Below the pieces are notes generated by a model. The model saw nothing but the letters and a program-made list of their open reading frames with translations, searched no databases and had not been told where the DNA came from. 64,000 bases of DNA from positions 992,001 to 1,056,000 of the forward strand of contig BJKQ01000003.1 in NCBI GenBank assembly GCA_006538405.1. Direction: 5' to 3'. Positions 47,138-57,271 of the stretch are shown here, piece by piece; the stretch's first letter is position 1; each line of letters opens with the position of its first letter. This stretch comes from Hansfordia pulvinata (Eukaryota; Ascomycota; Sordariomycetes; Xylariales). The translations under genes were made by a program, and so were the position numbers.

Positions 47138-47833
47138 ATGTTCGCGAGACCAGCCTTCTCCGCGGTACGTTCCCGCTGCGCGCGCCCCATCCATCCATCG
47201 CGTCTCACGCTCGTCTCTCTGCTCAACCTCACGTCCCTCTTATTGGGCCCTCTTCCCGTTCCCACACGACGAAACCTGCTGACCGCATCCACACGCCTAG
47301 GCCTTGAGGCACGCGTCGCGTCCCGCCCTCGCGGCCGCAGCCCGTCCCGCACCCTTCGCCGCCAGCGCCCTCCTCCGCCAGCAGCGCTGGCTGTCCGACC
47401 AGACCCGCACTGCCATTGAGAAGGCCGTCGGCTCCGCCCCCGTCGTCCTCTTCATGAAGGGCACCCCCGAGACCCCCAGTGCGGCTTCTCCCGCGCCTCC
47501 ATCCAGATCCTCGGCCTGCAGGGCGTCGACCCCCAGAAGTTTGCCGCCTTCAACGTTCTTGAGGACGAGGAGCTGCGCTCCGGTGCGTTGTTCTTGTTGC
47601 GCCTCCCACCCTGCTGACCCCCCTCCCAGCTCGATCCCACTTGTTCGCAGACCGCTGACTGACCCTCTGCTCGCCTTCCAGGAATCAAGGAGTACTCCGA
47701 CTGGCCCACCATCCCCCAGCTCTACCTCGAGAAGGAGTTTGTCGGCGGCTGTGACATTCTCGTCTCCATGCACCAAGACGGATCTCTGGCCAAGACGCTC
47801 GAAGAGAAGGGCGTTCTGGCTGCTGCCGAATAA
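47138..47833 (+). CDS. GRX5: Mitochondrial monothiol CGFS glutaredoxin, one frame break
   Basis: Three exons (47138-47164, 47301-47582, 47682-47833) give about 153 residues. One base is missing in the CCCCC run at 47473-47477, immediately before the active-site CGFS (Cys 70). The first 40 residues are Arg/Ala-rich and lack acidic residues, as expected for a mitochondrial presequence. Downstream marks of the Grx5 class are WPTIPQLY and VGGCDI (glutathione and Fe-S binding). The protein transfers [2Fe-2S] clusters in the mitochondrial matrix. It is convergent with the gamma-glutamyltranspeptidase-like gene. Confidence 0.85.
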
Positions 47834-48349
47834 CCAGTCCCTCGAAGAAGGATACGATACCCTGCGCAAGGCGTGGCTGTACGAGGTTCAAGGACATTTG
47901 AGTTCGGAGAACATACATGCCCCAGCTGGAGGCATGGAGACACGTGACACGATGTCGGACCAAATCAGCTACTCGCGTCCGCTGTACGAGACACAGCCTG
48001 CCCTCTTCAGGCTCTCATAGAAGTGTACAACCACCAAAACGCATGACGAATACATAATTTCAAACAACACGCGCGGCGAGATCCCCGCATGCAGACGTTC
48101 AGCTTCGGATATGTACGCAATCCAGGAGAGAGGGCAACATTCCCGCACAAATCCGGAAATATGACGCCTGTCTCGTGTTCAATCATTCCGCATTCAGTCA
48201 TATGGCGGTGCAACTATACTGTGAAGCCTGCGTGCCGCTCTCTTGTCGTTTTCTTATACCTGCACCGAAACCGTCATGTTCTCTCATATCTCGGGCTACC
48301 TGCTCAGCCCAGCCAGCTCACGCGCACCAGCAGACACGCGACAACCAAA
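47834..48349. other. Short intergenic region between convergent genes
   Basis: The 3' flanks of the glutaredoxin gene (plus) and the gamma-glutamyltranspeptidase-like gene (minus). Nothing else is seen. Confidence 0.55.
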
Positions 48350-51011
48350 TCAGCAGGGGTACGCGGCGCCGTCGCCCCGCGGGTCGCTGCCGGCCGACCA
48401 GATTCCGGTGCCGTCGACGGGGTCGAAGGTGCGGCGGATGACCTGGCCGCGGCCGAAGAGGGCGCGGTCCCAGCCCTCGACGACGCGGACGCGGTGGCCG
48501 AGGCGGCGCAGGCCCTCGACGGCCGCCGCGGGGATGCCCTCCTCGCAGTTGACGAACCCTTCCTCGTCGACGCAGACGCGGGGCATGTCGAGCGCCTGCT
48601 GCGGGCTGAGGCCGCCGGCCGCCTGCGCCATGAGCACCTGGACGTGGCCCTGGGGCTGCATGTAGGCGCCCATGACGCCGAAGACGGAGTGCAGGCTGCC
48701 GTCGCGCGGGTCGGTGACGGCGGCGGGGATGATGGTGTGGTAGGGCCGCTTGCGGGGCGCCAGCGCGTTGGGGTGGCCGCCCGTGTCGAGGCTGAAGCCG
48801 CAGCCGCGGTTTTGCAGCGTGAAGCCGCAGCCCTGCGGCACGATGGCGGAGCCGAAGCCGTGGTAGTTGCTGTTGATGAAGCTGATGGCGTTGCCGTCGC
48901 GGTCGCCGACGGCAAAGTAGACCGTGTCGCTGCTGCGCAGCGCCGGGGTGCCGCGCGGCACGCGGACGGCGGCGCGGGCCGGGTCGAACAGGCGCGCGCG
49001 CGAGGCCAGGTACGCCGGGTCCAGCAGGCCCTCGGTCGGCACGCCGCGGCCGCCGTTGCTCATCGCCGGGTCCGGGTCCGTGACCCACCACGCCGCGTCC
49101 GCGAAGCCGATCCGCAGCGCCTCCACCAGGGCGTGCAGGTACGGCGCGGCGAGCAGGTCCTCCGGCCCGTCGAGCGCCGGCAGCCGCCCCGCCGCCTCGA
49201 GCTGCTGCAGCACCCCGAGCGCCATGAGCGCCACGATGCCCTGCCCGTTGGGCGGGTGCTCCCAGAGCCGGAGAACGGCGCTGTTGCTGCCGTCGTCGCC
49301 CCTGCCCTCCTCCTCCTCCCCCCCTTTCTCCTCCTGCCCCTGAGCTTTGCCCCCTCCTTTCTTCCCGCCGTCACCCCCGCCATAGCCGAGGTACCGCCCC
49401 AGCTTTAGGTCGAGCGAGATGGGCTCCACCGCCTCGCTGCCGCCCGCCTCGACGTGGTGCGCGAGGTCGTCGAGCCCCACGAGCCCGCCGCGCGCCGCGA
49501 CCGCCTCCGCCACGGCCTCCGCCACGGGGCCCCGGTAGAAGCCCCGCGCCGCGCCCTCGCGGCCCAGCCGCCGGAACGTGGACGCCAGCGCCGGGTTACG
49601 GAAGATCTCGCCCGCCCGCGGGGCCCTGGCGCCTCCGGGGGCCTCGGGGTCGCGCTTCAGCATCTCCCGCCAGTTCGGCGAGGCGTCCCGGATTTCTTGC
49701 TCGTCGCGGTTCCACTAGTGAGAGAGGGGCGAAGGCCGTCAGTCTTTTTTTTTTTTTTTTCGTTGTTTCTTTCTGGAGGAAGGCCAGGTTTCAAGTAGTA
49801 ACGGAAAGATAATAAAGTCTCACTCACCAGCCACGCGGCAATCTCCGACACGGGGAACCCGGCGTCGCCCATGGCGGCGGCGGGCTCGAGGATGCGCGCC
49901 AGCGACAGGCGCCCGCTGCCGAACCGCCGGACCGTGTCCTCCCAGCCCGCCGCGGCCCCCGGCACCGTGACGGCGAGGGCGCTCAGCCGCGGGATCGCCG
50001 CCCCCGCCGCGCCCGGCCGGCCCGCGTCGCCGTCGCCGTCGCCGTCGCCATCGCCATCGCCATCGTCGGGGGCATGCCGAGCTCGGCCCGGACGCGCTCC
50101 AGCGTCGCGGCCGCCCCGGACCTCCCGGAGCCGTTGAGCGCCGACACCTTGCGCGTCGCCGCGTCGTAGTACAGGCAGAACATGTCGCCGCCGATGCCCG
50201 TCGTCGTCGGCTCCGTCATGTTCAGGCCGGCGGCTGTGGGGAGTCAGTCGCGCGCTTTTCGAGAGATGAAAGATTTTTCCAGGGGGGGGATGGGGAATGA
50301 TCAGAAAAGTGAGGAATATGGTCTCTTGACGGTCTTGGGGGAAGGGAGGGTGATCGCCGTGGACTCTTATTTTTTCGCACTCGGGGAGCAATACGTTCCC
50401 CTACCAGGAGTCCTGTTCTTTCTTATCCATGCTGCCTCTTCTCATTGTCCCGGATGATCGCGGTGAGACTTACCAACGGCGACAGCGGCGTCCTAACAAG
50501 ACCAGCGAGGTGTGCCGTTAGTAACCACGTTCCAGAGTTCCTCGTCCCAACGCTCTGAAAGAGAGAGACAGACGCGAGAAGAAAGAGAAAAAAAGGAAAA
50601 ACTCACAGCGCAGTTCCCGCCCGCCTCGAGAATCTCCAGCCCGCAGCGGGCGGCCAGCGGCTGCGTGCAGGCAATCATGCCGCCGGCGCTGTGCACGACG
50701 CTGCGGCGGCTGGCGTACTTGGCCAGCGCCCGCGCGGGCGGCGGGAAGACGGACGACACCTTGAGGCCCGCCATCTGGCCGTCGAGGCCGTCGTTGCCGA
50801 TTGCCCCGTTGGTGGCGGCCCTCTGTGGTGAAGGCGATGGCGGTGCGGTCGATTCTCCTTGTGGCGACGGCTTCTGTTGTTGTTGTCGTCGTTGCTGCTG
50901 CTCCTGATGTCCCGGGCCGTCTACGTTGTGTTGTTGCTCCGTCTCCGTCGTCGCCGTCGTCTGCTCCTTGCGCCGGCTCCGCCCCGGCAGACACGACAGA
51001 CAGACGCCCAT
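48350..51011 (-). CDS. Gamma-glutamyltranspeptidase-family protein with acylation-like N terminus
   Basis: Four exons (51011-50607, 50492-50474, 50233-49828, 49714-48350) give about 731 residues. The second exon is only 19 bases; it supplies DAAVAV between GGNCA and [10 protein letters not shown], an unbroken family motif, so it is well supported. One base is missing in the GGGGG run at 50068-50072 (plus strand). The Ntn-hydrolase nucleophile is the Thr in SSDTVYFAV, followed by [18 protein letters not shown] and LQNRG, the pattern of YwrD-like rather than classical secreted GGTs. There is no signal peptide: the start at 51011 reads [15 protein letters not shown], which looks like a myristoylation/palmitoylation signal. 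A linker rich in Gln and Pro follows. Substrate and location are inferred only. Confidence 0.78.
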
Positions 51012-52015
51012 GACTCGCCCGGTTCCCACTCTTCCACTCTTTCCACGTTAGGGGGCGGTCCTTCCTTAGATGACCTGGGCGGGCCAGTCGGGTAATTGGA
51101 TCCAGGCAGTGATAAGGTTTCTCACCCGCACAAGGACAGGGACGAGTGCACGCGCCCTCTACCTAAGTATCCAAAGTAAACAATGGATGGATTGTAGGTC
51201 CGGAGGAGAGGCAAGCGGAGCAGAGGGGGGACAGAGAAGAGACGACTATGATGGGGTGGTTTGTCAAGTCGATTGCCATTCCAACCGGGCCTGCAGAAAT
51301 AGATCAGGCGGTGACCCCTCACTGCCTACCAAGATGGCACCTCGTGCGCAAGTCGGCCAGGCATGCTTGTGGCTGTCGTCACGACCGCCCCCGCGGATAC
51401 TCTCCCCGATTGCGATGTAGTTTTAGTCCCCTTCACTGGGCATGGAGCTTGTTCCAACCCCTCCCCCCGCCTCTCCGATCGCCGAAAGCCGAGCAGCGAT
51501 CGACTCCGGTTCCGGCACTTGGCCTCGCAGCATAGCCGAACCGCCCCCATGTTCATTACCTTATCAGAAGTGATTACCCTGGCTAAACACGTACTGTACC
51601 TTTGGTACCTACTCTTTACCTTTAGAATGTGCACAGGTAGGCAACTAGTTAGGGATGATAATGATATAATAATGGTCGACGGTGGGGATCCCCGCCAACC
51701 GCTCACATGCCGGCTGCTGCTTCATAGGCAACTACATGCACAAGCGTCGGGCAATGCCGGGTATTGCAGCACGAGAATTAAAGTGCAGTCATCTGGTCTG
51801 CCGTGATTAACTTGGCGCAGTCTATCGAAGAATGCTAACTTGGGGCGTATCCCCCCCCATGCTCTCTCTCTCTCTCTATGCCTCGGGCGAGCGAAACCTC
51901 CATTGCTCGTTACAAAACAAACAACCTGGGTATAGTAAATGCGTAATGTTGTACAGTGCGGAATGCCGCCCATCATCGGCCCGGGTCGCGTCCACTTGCC
52001 CGTGGCCCCGGGTCA
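51012..52015. other. Intergenic region between tandem minus-strand genes
   Basis: The 3' flank of the PNUTS-like gene and the promoter side of the GGT-like gene. A CT-rich tract lies near 51861-51880. No gene is seen. Confidence 0.55.
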
Positions 52016-55000
52016 TCAGTAGTCCATCGCCATCAAGTCCGCCGGGTCGTGGCGGAACGTGCAGTCGTCGCCCTTAGTGCAGCGGCCCTCGGCCCAGAAT
52101 GTGCACGCCTTGGTGCCAATGAGGGCTCGGTTGACGACCTTGTCCTTGTCGACGTGCTTCCTGCCGCCTCCGCCACCCCCGCGCCCTCGCCGTCCCGACT
52201 TGTCCTGGTTGCGCTCTCGCTCCCGTTCGCGTTCCAGCTCGCGATTGCGCTCCTTTTCCCGCTCCTTCTCCAGCTGCTTCTCGCGCTGCTTCTCACGCTT
52301 CCGTGCGCGCTCTTTCTCGCGTTTCTCCTCGCGCTCTTTATCGCGTTGCCGCTCCTGCTCCTGCTCTCGCTCCTGCTCTCGCGCCCGCTCCCGCTCCCGC
52401 CGTCGCGCTTGTTCATCCAGAGACACCGACTGGCTCTGGGCCTGGCTCTGTTCCTGGCCCTGGCCCTGCTGGGCATAGTACTGCGCGTACTGCGCCGCCA
52501 TGGCAGTCCACTGCGAGTTGGGATCCATTGCATTGCCGCTCTGTGCCCCTTGTCCCTGAGCAGCCGCCTGGTATGCCTGCATCTGCTGCTGAGCATAGTA
52601 CATCTGCCAGGCTGCCGTGTTCGTGTCCTGGCCGTGGCCGCCAGCCGCCGTTTGGGCAGGTGCCGCTGCCTGATTCTGGCCTTGCTGGCCCTGACTCAAT
52701 GTGGCCAGCAGAGAGTGAAGATTGGCATCAGCAGAGGGCGCCTGCGGAGTCGCCTGCTGAGCTAGTTGGTACTGTTGTTGCTGTTGCTGCTGCTGCTGCT
52801 GCTGAGGTGTGTGGCCAGCTTGGATATCACTGACTTGACGCAGGATGGCAGCGTAGTCCAGCGACGTCTGGGGTTGCTGAGTTTGCGGCTGCTGAGTCTG
52901 GTGCCCACTGTAGTAGCTTGCGATCAAAGCTTGTTGCTGCTGACTGTGCAGCAACAGCTCCGCCGCCATTTTGGTCGCGCGGGCTTCCTTCTCCTTGGCT
53001 GCCCTTTCGGCCATCTCCTTGTTATGTCCTTCCCACCATTCCTTGGCCCGCTCCACGTTGGTGCGGATGTGTTTCGGTGGCTGGGTCGGAGGCCATGACT
53101 CGCCGGCATAGAGCGCGGCAACATCCTCAAAGTCGCAGATATCCATTCTCATTTTCGGGTCGTCGAGGACGTCGCGACGTTCAGTCTTGGGATGAGCCGG
53201 GTTGAAGGGGTTCGGATCGCGGTAGCCGGTGACTGCAGGGTTGTGCAGCAGCCTCAACACCTCGGCGTTGCGCTCTTCTTGGGTCATCATGCGGGGCGCG
53301 CTGAAGTCGACAGACGGGACGCCGGCTCTCACGATGGACGATGCAGCGTGCTTAACAGCTGGCGCGGAGGGTGTGGACTTGCCAAGCCTTGTGATCGTTC
53401 GTTGCTGAGCGGCGTCGCGCCCAAACCGCTGGACCTCTGTGCTGCGGAAATGGAGCTCCTGTGTTTTGGGGTCTGTTGGGCTCAGGTTGGTCTCCCGGGG
53501 CGCAACTGAGGGCTCTGCCGAGACCTGGCGTGGGGGTGAGCGCGAAGTGGGAGGGATTTCGTCGACATGTGTGTACACAGTCATAATCTCCGTCTTCTCG
53601 TGAGTCTCCATCGCTTCTTGCTCCGCGGTTCGCTCATGTTTGCGACCTCCTCGCGTCACGAAGTTCTTGTCGCGACGCTCGGCCGGCAGACTGCTGAAGC
53701 CAATGCTGGTCGGAGGGCTCCATTCACGAAGAGGGACTTCCTTCCCTGTAGGTTCCTCATTTTCGTCATCATCTTCCTCGCCGCTCTCTTGCATCTTTCG
53801 CTGCTTCTCAAGGAACATTTGTCCCTCCGACCTCGAATCCAGGACGTCCAGGAGTTGGTTGCCCTCACGGCCCCCGTCTTCGGTCTCATCATGCTCAAGG
53901 TATCGGATCTGGACGAGCTCAGAGTCGGGCTTGAAAGTGACGCGCAAAGAGCGTCGTGCCTCTTTCCGGAGTCTCTTGGCTTTGGCTTCTGGTGTCTCAA
54001 TCTGGCGTTGTGGTTTCGCCTCCTCCTTCACGCGCTCCTCCTTGTTTTCGATCGAGCTCATCAAGCTAGCCAGGAAACTCGGCTGCGATGAAGACGAGTC
54101 TGTCTCTGCTTTCTTGGCGGGTGCTTTGGGTGGCACAACACGATTCCTGCCTGGCAAAAGACTGCTCTTAGTACGAACAACCGATGAGGCAGATGTGGCC
54201 GAACTCTTAGCACTGGCCGGGCCCCCTGCAGTGCCCTCCACGGCGACCTTCTTGGACGTTCTGGAATCAGAATCGTCGTCTCTTGGTCTCTTGGATGGCG
54301 ACCCTGTGGCAAGCTGCCTCTTCTTAGCAGGTTCGAGAGCGTACTTCGCAGCTTGCGACTTTTTGCTGTCGACTGCCGCCTTGACATCGGGGATGGATGG
54401 CTTTGTTACAGTCTCCTTCTTCGCAGGCACCGTCTTGGGCTCAGGTCGTGCCTCCTTGGCTACGCTGGGCTTCGGTTTGACTGCGGCTCCTGATGGTTCC
54501 TTCTTTGCATCATCAGCAGAGGTAGAGGTCCTCACTGTGAGGTCCCTCTGCCTGGCGTTGTCGAATATCTGTTCAAGAAGAGCTCGGTTCTCTTCATCGA
54601 AATCTTCCGAATACCTCTCCTTCAGAGTATCCAGCTTCATCTTGTTCAACAAGAAAGAAGAATCAAGGGTCGTAAAGCCGGCCATAAGGCGAAAGATCGA
54701 TTTAGCCAGGGGTCCGTTGTAATCTTGCGCGATCAGACACAATTGCTTGAGCGCATTTGTCAGCTGAACGACAAGCTTTGGGTTCGATCCAAGATTCTCA
54801 AGAAAAGAAGAATCGCCGAATTTGATGGCAGCCTCGATGGCGGTGTAGAGGAGGCCCCGTTTCTGATCGAGTTCGGCTTGGAAAGACTTCAAGCGCGACT
54901 TCTCTGCAGAAGATTTTGCAGTGGATTCGAGGTTGTCTTTCTTCTTCTTGATGGTCTTGATATCATCCCAAATATCACCAAATATATTGGCGAATTCTTT

Positions 55001-57090
55001 GATGGTTTCGCGGGTGTCTGGCTGCTTCTTCTCCTCTGGGTCGTACCATACGACCTTGACGACCTCTTGATGTACACTTTCTGCTGTGTTAGGGGGCACT
55101 TCGGCAGCTTTCACCTATTGAAGCAAATGTGTTAGCTTCAGAGACAAAGGCAGCTTTGACGTTGAAAGACAAATCTGTTGAATGTAAGGGCAGAACTGGA
55201 TGACGGAAATGACATACTTGACGAGCTTCCTTGTCAACTTGAAGTCTTGCGTCCTGGGCAGCAGCAAAGTCATCACCGCCAGCAACTGTAAGAGAGTAAG
55301 CATTATGCTAGCATGGAAGAAGTTCGGGATGACGATTATCAAATTTTGGGCTCTGGTGGGCTCTGCAGGGGGTACGAGACACTTACTCCTTTGGCCAGTG
55401 AGCCTCTCGTAATCAGCATACATCCGTTGCATGTCTTGCCGGATGCGTTTCTTGCCTCGTTCGTCAATGGACACTCGGTCAAGCTTATCGTACGAGACCC
55501 TGAAGTCTCGAAGAAGTTCGCAAGGTAGAGAGGTAGGCCGAGCAGGGAAGAATTTATTTCTTCTTTCGCTGAATCTCGCCATCATATCAGCTCTCCGATT
55601 GGTACTTGAAACTCCTTCGGTAGGCAGTGTCGGTTGTGACACTGGCGTCACGGAAATTCGAAGCGCCGGGCATCCTTCGACTGGCTCCCAGGTCGGCTTC
55701 GACCAGTCCACGTCATTCTCCACGCTCACAGGCGCCGATACCTGTGCTTGGGTAACAGGGTTTGACATGCCCGGCGCTGGCTGGTGAGCTTGGCTCAGCT
55801 GAGCGGCCTGCGAGTATTGGGGCACAGGAACAGGGGTTACTGTCATGGGGGCCGAGATGGCTTGGGCGACTGGGCCATCTGGCTCGCCTGAGGGACTGCC
55901 GATACACCCCTGTTCATGGCTGAGGGCTGAGGGGATTGGCCTGTTCGAGCAACTTGCGGGCTAGCAACAGCTTGAGCCGGTGACTTTGGTGCCGGGATAC
56001 CATAATTTTCGAAAACCGACCCGGGCCCAGGGTGCGCCGCATAGGCTTGGTGTTGAGGTGCAGGAACACCGTGGCCTGGGGATGGCTGTGCGTGCGGAGC
56101 GAACGCGGCGTTTGTATGGGCCGTCTGATTGTGCTGAAGCTGCTGATGCTGAGTTGCAGGCGGCTTCTGCTGCTGGGCTACCGGAGGTTGCTGGTGTTGA
56201 CCTATTGGCGGCTGCTGGTTTTGTTGACGAGCATTGGCCCTCGTCTGACGCTGAGGCTGTTGACGTTGATCAAGCACTTGCTGGGGATGACTCTGCTGGG
56301 GCTGCTGGTGTTGCTGCGATAGCATAGGCTGAGCATGAACAGGGGCTTGACGTTCGAACGCTTGAGCCTGAAAGACGTGCTGCCCATCTTGGAATCCGTA
56401 AGTGGGCTGGGGTTGGCCGGCATGGCCAGCATGCTGGGGCGGGTATGGCGAAGAGTCGCCTTGGGCTGAAGAGTTGGGCGTCGCAGCGTGAGGGTGAGAT
56501 TGCATCTGTTGAGGAAGCATCGGCTGGCGGGGCTCCCGATCATCGTATGGGATGGGCTGACCAGAGGCAACGAACGAGTCGGACTGCTGGTCCGAGGGTG
56601 ACCAGTTCGTGGCAGCATAGGAAGCCGCAGAGTTGTGCATGTGATGGGCTGGTTGCATGCTCTGTGGAGGATACGCATGCTGCCCTGGAGGCGCCGAGTA
56701 GATCGGTTTCTCTTGAGAGAAAGCCTGCTGCTGGCCATACGGATTGCCCAGGCTCATATGGCCGCTGTGGTTCCTGTCGTGGTTCGCGACCTCGCCATAC
56801 GGGGCAGCGCCTTGAGGGGGAATATGAGAACTAAAGACCCGTTGATGCTGTTGCGCAGCAGCCGGGTGGCCGGGCTGGCTGGCGAAAAAGGGGCTGGTAG
56901 CCTGATCATGTGCACCTATGGCGACGTTGTTGTACTGGGACGATCCGCCCATGGATTGGTGGTACTCAAAGCCGGCATCAGAGTAGGCATTGGAGCCGTC
57001 ATCGTTGGTGTAGGTTGCGGCAGCATATTCAAGGCCGCCCGACGGATCTGTATACTGGCCATGAGCCCAAGGCTGGTTGACGCCCTCCAT
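52016..57090 (-). CDS. PNUTS/Ppn1-like CCCH zinc-finger protein, one frame break
   Basis: Three exons (57090-55387, 55285-55218, 55114-52016) give about 1623 residues. One base is missing in the GGGGG run at 55847-55851, which would otherwise split the gene in two. Residues 1-410 are Gln/Pro/His-rich and disordered. A conserved part follows (about 430-760), the second half of which is helical and could be a TFIIS N-terminal-like fold. RVTF at 982-985, followed by LVQIRYLEHDETED, matches the PP1-binding RVxF motif and flanking segment of PNUTS. Polar Gln-rich, then Arg/Glu repeat stretches (about 1490-1575) precede a C-terminal CCCH finger, Cys 1595-x7-Cys-x5-Cys-x3-His 1613. PNUTS and fission-yeast Ppn1 anchor PP1 to the cleavage and polyadenylation machinery in transcription termination. 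Assignment is by motif order. Confidence 0.75.
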
Positions 57091-57096
57091 ACCAGC

Positions 57097-57271
57097 CTAA
57101 AGGTTGCTGCGAGGGAATCAGCTACAATCACTGGTGGGATAGACCTGGTGAAGCCACCGGGTGATTGTATGGATGTATCGAGGTACGAGTTGCATCACTC
57201 TAATACGAGGCTTGGGGCTTGCTCGTATCCGCACCACAGATAGCTAGTGTGGAGTCACAGGTGAGACTCAC
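57097..57271 (-). other. Probable 5' leader intron of the PNUTS-like gene
   Basis: On the minus strand a GTGAGT donor (57271 down to 57266) and a CTTTAG acceptor (ending 57097) lie just before the ATG at 57090. The acceptor is six bases from the start codon. Both sites fit the consensus of the other introns here. Confidence 0.45.
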
